The notes under the pieces were generated by a model. That model was not told the origin of the DNA. It searched no databases and saw nothing but the letters and a program-made list of their open reading frames with translations. From Ferrimonas sp048263965 (GTDB lineage: Bacteria; Pseudomonadota; Gammaproteobacteria; Enterobacterales; Shewanellaceae): 64,000 nt of DNA. The translations under genes were made by a program, and so were the position numbers. The DNA is taken from the NCBI RefSeq assembly GCF_048263965.1, contig NZ_JBLXDO010000023.1, forward strand, positions 6,157 through 70,156. The letters run 5' to 3'. Shown piece after piece: positions 41,206-50,138 of this stretch. The stretch's first letter is position 1; the number at the start of each line of letters is the position of its first letter.

Positions 41206-43359
41206 TTATTTAGCGGGGTAGAAACGGTCGCCGGCGGCGGCCATCTCGCGCAGTTTGTCGGTAACCTGGTACATCTCGCCCAGGTGAGCAAAGCGATCAG
41301 CCATGGCCACGAACTTGTCCAGCCCCAGGGTATCCAGGTAGCGGAAGACGCCACCGTGGAAGGGAGGGAAACCGATGCCGTAGACCAGGGCCATGTCCGC
41401 TTCTGCCGGGGTGGCCACAATGCCCTCTTCGAGGCAGCGCACGGTTTCATTGATCATGGGGATCATGGTGCGGGCGATGATCTCCTCCGCCTCAAACGCC
41501 TTGGTGTCGCCATAGGCCTCCTTGAGGGCGGCAATGGTGAACTCGTCCACGCTCTTCTTAGGCTTGCCCTTGCGGTCAGGGGCGTACTGATAGAAGCCCT
41601 TGCCGTTCTTCTGGCCGAAGCGCTCCGCCTCGAACATGATGTCCACGGCGTCGCGGAAGGTCTTGCTCATGCGGGTGGGGAAGCCTTCGGCCATCACCGC
41701 CACCGCATGGTGGGCGGTATCGATGCCGACGACATCCAACAGGTAGGCGGGGCCCATGGGCCAGCCAAACTGCTTGCTCATTACCTTGTCCACCTGCTGG
41801 AAATCGGCGCCGTCGCGCAGCAACAGGTTGAAGCCGAAGAAGTAGGGGAACAGCACCCGGTTGACGAAGAAGCCGGGGCAGTCGTTCACGACGATGGGGG
41901 TCTTGCCCATCTTGGCGGCGTAGGCCACCACAGTGGAGACGGTCTCTTCGCTGCTGTGCTCGCCACGGATGATCTCCACCAGGGGCATGCGATGCACCGG
42001 ATTGAAGAAGTGCATGCCGCAGAAGTTCTCAGGGCGTTTCAGATTCTTGGCCAGGGCATTGATGGAGATGGTGGAGGTGTTGGAGGTCAGCACCGCATCA
42101 TCACGCAGAATCTCCTCCGCCTCCGCCAGCACGATCCCCTTCACCTTGGGATTCTCCACCACCGCTTCCACGACGACGTCGGCGTGCTTGATGGCGGAGT
42201 AGTCCAGGCTGGGGACGATGTTGTTGAGGACACCGGCCATCTGGGCAGGCTTCATGCGGCCACGCTCCACTTGCTTGGCCAGCAGCTTGGAGGCTTCGTT
42301 GAGACCCAGTTCCAGGGCGGGCTGGGCGATATCCTTCATCACCGCAGGCACCCCTTTGCGGGCAGACTGGTAGGCTATGCCGCCACCCATGATGCCGGCA
42401 CCCAGCACGGCGGCACTGTTGACTGGACGAGCCTGTTTGCCTGCTTTCTTGGCTTTGCCCTTTACATACTGGTCGTTGAGGAAGATGCCCACCAGGGCCT
42501 GGGCAACGTCGCTCTTGGCCAGCTTGATGAAGGCGGCTGCTTCGCCCTGAAGGGCTTCGGCACGGCCACAGCCAGCTACCTGCTCGAGCAGTTTTACCGC
42601 GGCGTGTGGGGCAGGGTAGTGAGGTCCGGCCTTCATGGCCACCATCCCTTTGGCGGTGGTGAAGGACATGGCGGCCTCAATCTTGGACAGGTTCAGCGGG
42701 GATTGCTTACGCTGGCGGCGCGCCAGCCAGTCGATGCCGCCTTCGATGGATTGTTGCACCATCTTAACGGCGGATTCCATCAGCTTCTCGGGCGAGGTGA
42801 CCGCGTCCAGCACGCCGACCTTCAGGGCGGCATCGGCACGGTTTTCCTGACCCGTGGTGATCCACTCCATGGCATTGTCGGCACCGATGATGCGGGGAAG
42901 ACGGACGGTGCCGCCAAAACCCGGGATGATCCCCAGCTTGGTTTCCGGTAGCCCGATGCGGGCACTGATGTCGCCCACCCTCAGGTCACAGGCCAGAATC
43001 GCTTCACAACCACCACCCAGGGCGAAGCCGCGGATCGCCGCCACTGTGGGTACCGGAAGGTCTTCCAGTTTGTTGAAGATGGCGTTGGCTTCCACCAGCC
43101 AGTTGCCGAGAACCTCTTCCGACTCGGCAAACAGGCCGAGGAATTCGGTGATGTCGGCGCCAACGATAAAGACATCCTTGCCGCTGCTGACCACCAGCCC
43201 CTTTAGGCCAGATTCCTGCTGCAGTGCGGTGAGGGCCTGATCGAAATCGTTCAGTGTAGTTCGGTCGAACTTGTTCACTGAACCCTCAGCGTCGAAACAG
43301 AGGTTGGCGATACCGGGCTCCAGCCAGCTGACCTTAATGGTGCTGCTTTGATAAATCAT
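41206..43359 (-). CDS. fadB: fatty acid oxidation complex subunit alpha FadB
   Basis: 717 aa (E. coli 729). The N-terminal enoyl-CoA hydratase/isomerase domain has RGFALGGGCEAILACD. The central NAD-binding domain carries GAGIMGGGIAYQSA, and 3-hydroxyacyl-CoA dehydrogenase C-terminal domains follow (CPGFFVNRVLFPYF; GIGFPPFHGGVFRY). It is transcribed divergently from pepQ, with a PsrA-like box in the shared gap. Confidence 0.98.
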   Translation of the reverse strand: MIYQSSTIKVSWLEPGIANLCFDAEGSVNKFDRTTLNDFDQALTALQQESGLKGLVVSSGKDVFIVGADITEFLGLFAESEEVLGNWLVEANAIFNKLEDLPVPTVAAIRGFALGGGCEAILACDLRVGDISARIGLPETKLGIIPGFGGTVRLPRIIGADNAMEWITTGQENRADAALKVGVLDAVTSPEKLMESAVKMVQQSIEGGIDWLARRQRKQSPLNLSKIEAAMSFTTAKGMVAMKAGPHYPAPHAAVKLLEQVAGCGRAEALQGEAAAFIKLAKSDVAQALVGIFLNDQYVKGKAKKAGKQARPVNSAAVLGAGIMGGGIAYQSARKGVPAVMKDIAQPALELGLNEASKLLAKQVERGRMKPAQMAGVLNNIVPSLDYSAIKHADVVVEAVVENPKVKGIVLAEAEEILRDDAVLTSNTSTISINALAKNLKRPENFCGMHFFNPVHRMPLVEIIRGEHSSEETVSTVVAYAAKMGKTPIVVNDCPGFFVNRVLFPYFFGFNLLLRDGADFQQVDKVMSKQFGWPMGPAYLLDVVGIDTAHHAVAVMAEGFPTRMSKTFRDAVDIMFEAERFGQKNGKGFYQYAPDRKGKPKKSVDEFTIAALKEAYGDTKAFEAEEIIARTMIPMINETVRCLEEGIVATPAEADMALVYGIGFPPFHGGVFRYLDTLGLDKFVAMADRFAHLGEMYQVTDKLREMAAAGDRFYPAK

Positions 43360-43454
43360 GCTTGGTTTCCTTTTTACCGCGGGGGGTCACGTCCGATTTG
43401 GTGACCGATTACTCAAAGTGTGTCCTGCGTCACAGTAAATTGCAACACCTATTT

Positions 43455-43468
43455 AAAACACCTGTTTG
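43455..43468. promoter_or_regulatory. PsrA-like operator upstream of fadBA
   Basis: The minus strand reads CAAACAGGTGTTTT, fitting the CAAAC-N4-GTTTG/C-type motif reported for the TetR regulator PsrA of fatty-acid genes in gammaproteobacteria. It is 96 bp upstream of fadB. Repression relieved by long-chain acyl-CoA or fatty acid is inferred. Confidence 0.4.
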
Positions 43469-43555
43469 ATATCTGTGGCTGCTCAGTTCCTGAGCTGCCA
43501 CGGGGACTGTGTTACACTGCCGCCACAGATCACAATCACAACAACAGAGAGAGTC

Positions 43556-44875
43556 ATGGACCGTTTCGCTCCCCTCTATCAGGATCACCTGGCCACCCTG
43601 ACCCGACGCACAGAAACCCTGCTGGACAGGGAAGGGCTGCAGGGGTTGGTGATACACGCCGGTGTGCCCCAGAGAATCTTCCTGGATGACATGGATTACC
43701 CGTTCAAGGCGAACCCCCATTTCAAACACTGGGTGCCGGTGACCGACAACCCTCACTGTGTGTTGCTGATTCGTCCTTCAGAGAGGCCGACCCTGCTGTT
43801 CTACCGTCCGGTGGACTTCTGGCACAAGGTACCGCCGCTGCCTCAGGGATTCTGGACCGATGCGTTTGACATCAAGGTGATAGAGAAACCGGAACAGGCG
43901 AGAGCCTTGTTGCCCGACAACCTGTCCGCCTATGCCTTTATTGGCGAGCCCGCCGAGCTGGCGAGTCAATGGGGTATGGGAGAGGTGAACCCTCAGCCGG
44001 TGATGGACTATCTGCACTACCACCGTGCCTATAAGACCGACTATGAGCTGGCCTGCATGCGCATTGCCAGTGAGATCGCCGTATGCGGCCATGAGGCGGC
44101 CCGTGATGCCTTCTTCGGTCAGAAGAGTGAGTTCGACATTCAGTTGGCCTACCTGAGCGCCACCGCCCAGGGGGAAAACGAGGTGCCCTACGGCAACATC
44201 GTTGCCCTCAATGAGAACAGCGCCATCCTGCATTACACCGCCCTGGAGCGGGTTGCGCCGAAGCAGATGCGCAGCTTCCTGCTGGATGCCGGCGCCAGCT
44301 TCCACGGCTATGCGTCCGACATTACCCGGACCTACGCCTTTGAGCCAGGCAGCCGTTTTGCCGAGCTGGTAGCGGCCATGAATGAGCAGCAGTTGGCGAT
44401 CATCGACACCATCAGGCCGGGGATGGCTTATACCGAACTGCACCTGGATATGCACCAGCGGGTGGCCCAGCTGTTGAGCCGGTTTGAGCTGGCCACAGGC
44501 TCAGCCGAAGCCCTGATCGCCGAAGGGGTGACCGCGGCTTTCTTCCCCCATGGTCTGGGTCACCAGATTGGCCTGCAGGTACACGATGTGGGCGGCTTCA
44601 TGCGGGACGAGCAGGGCACCCACCTGGCGGCACCGGATGCCCATCCGGCCCTGCGCTGCACCAGGGTGTTGGAGCCCGGCATGGTGCTGACCATTGAGCC
44701 CGGCCTCTATGTCATCGATTCCCTGCTCAGTGGCCTGAACGACAGCGCCAAGGGGATGCTCAACACCTCGGTGATCGATGAACTGCGCCCCTATGGCGGC
44801 ATCCGCATCGAAGACGATGTGGTGGTCCATGGCGACCGAATCGAAAACCTGACCCGGGATCTTGGGCTGGCCTGA
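43556..44875 (+). CDS. pepQ: Xaa-Pro dipeptidase
   Basis: 439 aa from the ATG at 43556 (E. coli 443). Creatinase-like N-domain, then a pita-bread M24 domain with metal ligands D244, D255 (in YASDITRTY), H336 in FFPHGLGHQIGL, and the glutamates in LTIEPGLY and IRIEDDV. It splits Xaa-Pro dipeptides. A TTACACT just upstream (near 43512) may be part of its promoter. Its stop overlaps the yigZ start (TGATG). Confidence 0.96.
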   Translation: MDRFAPLYQDHLATLTRRTETLLDREGLQGLVIHAGVPQRIFLDDMDYPFKANPHFKHWVPVTDNPHCVLLIRPSERPTLLFYRPVDFWHKVPPLPQGFWTDAFDIKVIEKPEQARALLPDNLSAYAFIGEPAELASQWGMGEVNPQPVMDYLHYHRAYKTDYELACMRIASEIAVCGHEAARDAFFGQKSEFDIQLAYLSATAQGENEVPYGNIVALNENSAILHYTALERVAPKQMRSFLLDAGASFHGYASDITRTYAFEPGSRFAELVAAMNEQQLAIIDTIRPGMAYTELHLDMHQRVAQLLSRFELATGSAEALIAEGVTAAFFPHGLGHQIGLQVHDVGGFMRDEQGTHLAAPDAHPALRCTRVLEPGMVLTIEPGLYVIDSLLSGLNDSAKGMLNTSVIDELRPYGGIRIEDDVVVHGDRIENLTRDLGLA

Positions 44876-45486
44876 TGAGCGCCGGATTTCAGGTGCCCGC
44901 CCGCTTTTATGAGGTGGAGGAGGTGATTAAGCGCAGCCGCTTTATCACCTGGGTGGCCCATGTCACCGAGGGCAAACAGGCCCGTGAGCTGCAACAACGG
45001 GCCCGTGAGCTGCACCCGGAGGCCAGCCATCACTGCCTGGCATTTAATGCGGGCCCCCCTGGGGATACCAGGGACATCGGAGCCAGTGACGATGGCGAAC
45101 CGGCGGGAAGCGCCGGGCGCCCCATGCTCAATGTGGTGTTGGGCGCCGACGTGGGCCAGTTGGCGGTGGTGGTGATCCGCTACTACGGCGGCACCAAACT
45201 GGGGGTTGGCGGGTTAGTACGTGCTTACTCTGGTGGGGTAAAGCTGGCCCTGGACACCTTACCCACCTGTGCCTTTGTGCCCATGGTGCAGGGCAGAATC
45301 AGGGTGGATTACGCCGATCAACCCACCCTGGAACATTGGCTGGGTCACTTTGATGGCAAAATTATTTCCCAAGATTTTGAACAGCAAGTAACTTATAGCC
45401 TGGCGTTGCCCGAGGAACAGAGGCAGCGCTTCGCTTTACAACTGGCCCAGAGTAGTCAGGGCCGACTGCAGGTTGAGTGGGACTGA
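44875..45486 (+). CDS. yigZ: IMPACT-family protein YigZ
   Basis: 203 aa (E. coli 204). The N-terminal UPF0029 domain has SRFITWVAHV, ASHHCLAFNAG, DDGEPAGSAGRPML and VVVIRYYGGTKLGVGGLVRAY. The C-terminal half is the DUF1949 ferredoxin-like domain. Related to eukaryotic IMPACT; precise role in bacteria is unsettled. It forms a pepQ-yigZ-trkH-hemG run as in E. coli. Confidence 0.94.
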   Translation: MSAGFQVPARFYEVEEVIKRSRFITWVAHVTEGKQARELQQRARELHPEASHHCLAFNAGPPGDTRDIGASDDGEPAGSAGRPMLNVVLGADVGQLAVVVIRYYGGTKLGVGGLVRAYSGGVKLALDTLPTCAFVPMVQGRIRVDYADQPTLEHWLGHFDGKIISQDFEQQVTYSLALPEEQRQRFALQLAQSSQGRLQVEWD

Positions 45487-45513
45487 CCCCGGACAAGAAC
45501 AGCTGACACACTG

Positions 45514-46971
45514 ATGCAATATCGATCGATAATTCGAATCATCGGCCTGTTGGTGATGCTTTTTAGCCTCACCATGGTGCCACCGGCCCTGGTTGCCGTT
45601 ATCTACAAGGATGGAGAGGGTGCTACCTTCATGCAGGCGCTGGTGATCAGCCTGGTGATAGGGCTGATTGCCTGGTATCCGAACCGCAATACCAGGGAGG
45701 AGCTCAAGGCCCGTGAAGGGTTCTTGATCGTGGTGCTGTTCTGGACGGTGCTGGGGTCCATTGCGGCCATCCCCTTCCTGCTCTCCTCAGAGCCGGACCT
45801 GACGGTCACCAATGCCTTCTTCGAAGCCTTTTCCGCCCTGACCACAACGGGGGCAACGGTGATCACCGGCCTGGAGGACCTGCCCAAGGCGATACTCTTC
45901 TATCGTCATCTGCTGCAGTGGCTGGGTGGCATGGGGATCATTGTACTGGCGGTGGCAGTACTGCCGATGCTGGGCATTGGCGGCATGCAGCTCTATCGCT
46001 GCGAAACCCCAGGGCCGGTCAAGGACAACAAGATGACCCCCCGCATCGCCGAGACCGCCAAGGCGTTGTGGTACATCTACCTGGCACTGACCCTGGCCTG
46101 TGCCGGCGCATACTGGTTGGCGGGGATGACCCCGTTCGATGCCCTGGGGCACAGCTTCTCCACCGTTTCCATCGGTGGTTTCTCCAGCTACGACGACTCC
46201 ATGGGCGCCTTTGACAGCCAGCTGATCAACACCATCTGTGTGGTGTTCCTGCTGATCGCCGGGGTGAATTTCAGCCTCCACTTCGGTGCTTTCAGCCGTC
46301 GCGGCATCAATCTGAAGAACTACTGGTGTGATGCGGAAGTGCGGGTGTTCCTGCTGTTTCAGCTGATCCTGACCCTGCTCTGCTTTATGGTGCTGCTGGA
46401 CAGTGGCATCTACGATTCGCCGGAATCGACCCTGGATTATGCCCTGTTCCAGGCGGTCTCCATCTCCACCACCGCCGGTTTTGGTACCCACAGCTTCTCC
46501 GAGTGGCCGCTGTTCCTGCCGGTGCTGCTGATTCTTTCCAGCTTTGTGGGGGGCTGTGCCGGCTCCACGGGCGGTGGCATGAAGGTGGTGCGCTTTATTC
46601 TGTTGCTGCTGCAGGGCGGCCGTGAACTCAAGCGTCTGGTCCATCCCAGGGCGATGTTCTCCATCCGCCTGAATAACAAGGCGGTGCCGGACCGGGTTAT
46701 CGATGCGGTGTGGGGTTTCTTTGCGGCTTATGCCCTGGTGTTTGCCATCTGCCTGGTGGCGCTGTTGGCCACTGGACTGGACGACATCACCGCCTTCAGT
46801 GCCACGGCGGCCTGTCTCAATAATCTGGGCCCGGGCCTGGGCGCGGTGTCGTCTCATTACGGTGATGTTGGCGACGTTGCCAAATGGATTCTGGTGTTGG
46901 CCATGCTGTTTGGCCGACTGGAGATCTTTACCCTGCTGGTGCTGTTTACTCCGGCATTCTGGAAGAGCTAG
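45514..46971 (+). CDS. trkH: Trk potassium uptake system membrane protein TrkH (copy 1)
   Basis: 485 aa (E. coli TrkH 483). Four M1-P-M2 repeats with filter segments ALTTTGATVI, STVSIGGFSSYD, VSISTTAGFGTH and ATAACLNNLGPGLG. It forms the K+ channel of the Trk system and is gated by TrkA. This copy is the E. coli trkH orthologue by synteny (pepQ-yigZ-trkH-hemG). A second, distinct TrkH is at 48687-50129. Confidence 0.96.
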   Translation: MQYRSIIRIIGLLVMLFSLTMVPPALVAVIYKDGEGATFMQALVISLVIGLIAWYPNRNTREELKAREGFLIVVLFWTVLGSIAAIPFLLSSEPDLTVTNAFFEAFSALTTTGATVITGLEDLPKAILFYRHLLQWLGGMGIIVLAVAVLPMLGIGGMQLYRCETPGPVKDNKMTPRIAETAKALWYIYLALTLACAGAYWLAGMTPFDALGHSFSTVSIGGFSSYDDSMGAFDSQLINTICVVFLLIAGVNFSLHFGAFSRRGINLKNYWCDAEVRVFLLFQLILTLLCFMVLLDSGIYDSPESTLDYALFQAVSISTTAGFGTHSFSEWPLFLPVLLILSSFVGGCAGSTGGGMKVVRFILLLLQGGRELKRLVHPRAMFSIRLNNKAVPDRVIDAVWGFFAAYALVFAICLVALLATGLDDITAFSATAACLNNLGPGLGAVSSHYGDVGDVAKWILVLAMLFGRLEIFTLLVLFTPAFWKS

Positions 46972-47046
46972 GGTGCGTTGGCCTTCGGTGGTGAAGTTTT
47001 GGCGCAAAGATAGTCACGAGAGGTCAACAGACCCTAAGGAGAGGTT

Positions 47047-47571
47047 GTGAGGCGGATACTGATTCTCTACTCCACCGTGGACGGCCAGACCCGCAAGATA
47101 GCCCAACGGATGCAGTCACGGCTGCAGGCCACGGAAAACCAGGTGCAACTGGCGGAGATCGATCATCCACCGAAGGAGATGAGCGGCTTCGATACCCTGG
47201 TGATAGGGGCCAGCATCCGATACGGCAAGTACCGCCCTTCGGTCATCGATTTCGTTAAGGCCAATCAGGGGATGCTGGAGCATAAGCGCAGTGCCTTCTT
47301 CTCGGTCAACCTGGTGGCACGCAAGCCGGAGAAGAACAGTGCCGACACCAATCCCTATGTGGCCAAGTTTCTGAAGATGGTGCCCTGGCAGCCTCAGCTG
47401 CTGGATGTATTTGCCGGTTCACTGAACTACCCGGCACTGGGGTTCTGGGACCGCAACATCATCCGTTTCATCATGTGGATCACCAAGGGACCAACGAAAC
47501 CGTCGACGGTGCGGGAGTTTACCGACTGGGGCAGAGTAGAGGCGTTCGCTGATAGGGTGGCTGGCGAATAG
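47047..47571 (+). CDS. hemG: menaquinone-dependent protoporphyrinogen IX dehydrogenase HemG (copy 1)
   Basis: 174 aa from a GTG at 47047 with AAGGAGAGG upstream. Long-chain flavodoxin fold: FMN loop LYSTVDGQTRKIAQ at residues about 7-20, IGASIRYGKYRPS, and the HemG-specific FFSVNLVARKPEKNSADTN loop. It oxidises protoporphyrinogen to protoporphyrin, passing electrons to quinones. It follows trkH by 75 bp, as in E. coli. No strong terminator is visible in 47572-47619. Confidence 0.94.
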   Translation: MRRILILYSTVDGQTRKIAQRMQSRLQATENQVQLAEIDHPPKEMSGFDTLVIGASIRYGKYRPSVIDFVKANQGMLEHKRSAFFSVNLVARKPEKNSADTNPYVAKFLKMVPWQPQLLDVFAGSLNYPALGFWDRNIIRFIMWITKGPTKPSTVREFTDWGRVEAFADRVAGE

Positions 47572-47619
47572 AGGAGGAGCAATCCGCTCCGGTAACCACA
47601 GGGTGGGCTACGGGAGGGA

Positions 47620-47934
47620 TTACTGTTCGGCGCCGCAGTACAGGTCGTACAGCAGGTTGATGATCGCTTCGACCTCTTTGCTGTCCAGGCTGTACCAAAC
47701 CAGCTGCGCTTCCTTTCGGGTCTTCACTAGACCTTCATTGCGTAGCACGGCCAGATGCTGAGACAGGGCTGATTGGCTCAGGGGTACCTGCTCGTTCAAC
47801 TCTCCCACGGTCAGCTCCTGCTTGCCGATCAGGCACAGCAGCATCAGCCGGTGTGGGTTGGCTATGGTCTTTAACAACTTCGACGCTTCCTGAGCGTTCG
47901 TTGTCATATTCTCCAGGTCAATTGTCAGTGCCAT
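47620..47934 (-). CDS. ArsR-family regulator of the HlyU/BigR/SqrR type
   Basis: 104 aa. Winged HTH with ELTVGELNEQVPLSQSALSQHLAVLRNEGLV and the wing TRKEAQLVWYSL. Two cysteines, C34 in LMLLCLIG and C100 in DLYCGAEQ, sit where HlyU, BigR, SqrR and YgaV carry their persulfide-sensing pair, and there is no ArsR-type metal cluster. A sulfide/persulfide-sensing repressor is therefore likely. It lies between two hemG genes, divergent from the second. A TAATATTA palindrome at 47960-47967, 26 bp upstream, may be its operator. An internal ATG at 47907 has poor spacing from its ribosome site. Confidence 0.85.
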   Translation of the reverse strand: MALTIDLENMTTNAQEASKLLKTIANPHRLMLLCLIGKQELTVGELNEQVPLSQSALSQHLAVLRNEGLVKTRKEAQLVWYSLDSKEVEAIINLLYDLYCGAEQ

Positions 47935-48123
47935 AATCTACCTCGGCTTTAGAAGAGACTAATATTAATCCGAACGCGGCGTTTTGTTAAGCAGTGCTAG
48001 ATCCCGATTCAACCAATTCTTACAAATTCTCCTTAAAAAAGTGTGATCTTCCTCCATAGATGCGAAGGTGGGCAGACCTATATCATCCATTAGTCGAGAT
48101 TTGCCCATAAAGGCGGAGGCCAA

Positions 48124-48663
48124 GTGAAGCGTTTTTTAATTTTGTATATGAGCCGTGGTGGACACACCGCACGGGTAGCCAGAGTGATCATGGATACTGT
48201 CCGTGAGCAGGGGCACCAATGCGACATGATGGATATCGTCGAGGCGACTCATGAGCCGGTGGCCTGGGACAGCTATGATGCCGTGGTCCTGGGGGCACCC
48301 GTTCTCTACGGCAATTACGATAAGCGCTTTATGCAGTTCGTGGCCGATCATAAGGAGCTGATTCAGGCGAAGCCCAACAGCTTCTTTAACCTGTCTGTGG
48401 TGGCGCGGACACCGGAGAAATCCACGGTAGAGGGCAATCGCTACATGCAGAAGTTCCTGGAGCTGTCTCCCTGGAAGCCTCAGGACCTGAAGGTGATTGC
48501 CGGTAAGGTGGATTACCCTTCCTGGGGAACCCTGGACACCCTGATGATTCAGATGATCATGAAGATGACCGACGGTCCCACGGATAAGAATTCGGTGATC
48601 GATTACACCGACTGGGAGGATGTGAAGGCCTATGGCCGCCACCTGATCACCTTGGCGGGCTAA
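48124..48663 (+). CDS. HemG-like flavodoxin-domain protein (copy 2)
   Basis: 179 aa from a GTG at 48124 with GGAGG upstream. It shares the fold and specific blocks of copy 1: LYMSRGGHTARVARV, LGAPVLYGNYDK, FFNLSVVARTPEKSTVEGN, MIQMIMKMTDGPTDKNSVIDYTDW. The phosphate loop is MSRGGHT, not the usual (S/T)xTGxT type. It retains the HemG long loop, so protoporphyrinogen oxidase activity is likely, but the division of labour with copy 1 is unknown. The 189 bp upstream gap is shared with the ArsR gene. Confidence 0.85.
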   Translation: MKRFLILYMSRGGHTARVARVIMDTVREQGHQCDMMDIVEATHEPVAWDSYDAVVLGAPVLYGNYDKRFMQFVADHKELIQAKPNSFFNLSVVARTPEKSTVEGNRYMQKFLELSPWKPQDLKVIAGKVDYPSWGTLDTLMIQMIMKMTDGPTDKNSVIDYTDWEDVKAYGRHLITLAG

Positions 48664-48686
48664 GTGCCTAAAGGGCGCTGGTACCC

Positions 48687-50129
48687 TTAGTAACGCCAGA
48701 AGGAGGGCAGGAACAGCACGGCCACCGTGATGATCTCCAGCCTTCCCAGCAACATTCCCAGGCTGAGTGCCCACTTGGCCGAATCCGGCAGGCTGGCAAA
48801 GTTGCCAGCCGGGCCAATCACCTCTCCCAGTCCCGGCCCCACATTGGTGACCGCAGTAATGGAGCCCGTCAGGCTGGACACAGGATCCACCCCCACCAGT
48901 ACCAGGAACAGGGCCAGCACTATGATGGTGGCGATAAACAGGATGGAGAAGCTCACCAGCGAGCGGACAATGTCTTCGCTGATGGTGCGCCGGTTATAGC
49001 GCTGGGGAAACAGTGCCGACGGGTGAATCTGTTGCTTCAGCGCCTTGTGCAGGATGGCTCCGGCCAACTGGAAGCGGAAGATCTTGATGGCGCCGGACGT
49101 GGAGCCGGAACAGGCGCCCACAAACATCAGGAAGAAGAAGATCACCCAGGCTGCCGGCCCCCAGGCACTGTAGTCGGTGGAGGCAAAGCCGGTGGTGGTG
49201 ACCACGGACACCAGGTTGAAGCTGGCCAGGGTGAGGGCGTCGAAGAAGGGCAACTGCTGCTCGTTGCTCAGCCACCAGCCCAGAGCCAGGGAGGCCAGTA
49301 CCACGAAACTCAGGTACCCCTTCACCTGTTGATCGTTCCAGACGCTGAAGGAACGCATATGCACCATCTGCAGGTAGATCAGCATCGGCAGGCCGCCGAG
49401 GAACATAAACAGGGTGCCGTTCCAGTGGGCCAGGGTGCTGAAGTGGGTCATGGAGCTGTCGGTGGTGGAGTAGCCGCCGGTGGACAGGGTGGTCATGGCG
49501 TGGTTTATCGCTTCGAACGGGGTCATGCCTGCCAGCAGATAGCCGATGCAGCACAGGACGGTGAGAAGCAGGTAGACCTTCACCAGACCCCGGCCAATCA
49601 GCTGGGTGCGTGGCATCCATTTATCGGACCAGTCGGAGGATTCGGTGCGAAACAGCCGCATGCCGCCGACGTTCAGCATGGGGAAGATGGCCACCCCCAT
49701 CACAATGAATCCGATGCCTCCCAGCCACTGCAACAGCGAGCGCCAGATCAGGATGGACCAGGCGGTGTCATCCAGCCCGGACAGTACCGTAGAGCCTGTG
49801 GTGGTGATTCCCGACATGGTCTCGAAGAAGGCGTCGGTGTAGCTGATGCCGTGGTAGAAGGTAAAGGGCAGCGCCGCAAACATGGATACGATGATCCAGG
49901 TCAGGGTGGTGAACAGGTAGAGATCCCTGGTGCTCAGGGTCAGATGACTTCGGTAGCCACTGCTGACCGCCATCAGGGCGGCGATGGCGGTCAGGGAAGC
50001 GGATTTAAAGAAGTCCTCGGCCAGTCCTTCACCGTGATAGAGAGACACTCCTGCCGGGACCAGCATCAATCCGGCAACCACCGCCAGAAAGAGCCCCAGC
50101 AGGAAGGAGAGTGGCCTGATATTGATCAT
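48687..50129 (-). CDS. trkH: Trk potassium uptake system membrane protein TrkH (copy 2)
   Basis: 480 aa with the same fourfold repeat: filter segments GITTTGSTVL, TTLSTGGYSTTD, SVVTTTGFAST and TAVTNVGPGLGEV. The N-terminus (NIRPLSFLLGLFLAVVAGLML) and loops differ clearly from copy 1, so this is an old duplication. It lies 9 bp downstream of trkA on the same strand, making it the partner most likely coexpressed with TrkA. It converges on the second hemG. Confidence 0.95.
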   Translation of the reverse strand: MINIRPLSFLLGLFLAVVAGLMLVPAGVSLYHGEGLAEDFFKSASLTAIAALMAVSSGYRSHLTLSTRDLYLFTTLTWIIVSMFAALPFTFYHGISYTDAFFETMSGITTTGSTVLSGLDDTAWSILIWRSLLQWLGGIGFIVMGVAIFPMLNVGGMRLFRTESSDWSDKWMPRTQLIGRGLVKVYLLLTVLCCIGYLLAGMTPFEAINHAMTTLSTGGYSTTDSSMTHFSTLAHWNGTLFMFLGGLPMLIYLQMVHMRSFSVWNDQQVKGYLSFVVLASLALGWWLSNEQQLPFFDALTLASFNLVSVVTTTGFASTDYSAWGPAAWVIFFFLMFVGACSGSTSGAIKIFRFQLAGAILHKALKQQIHPSALFPQRYNRRTISEDIVRSLVSFSILFIATIIVLALFLVLVGVDPVSSLTGSITAVTNVGPGLGEVIGPAGNFASLPDSAKWALSLGMLLGRLEIITVAVLFLPSFWRY

Positions 50130-50138
50130 GATTAAAGT

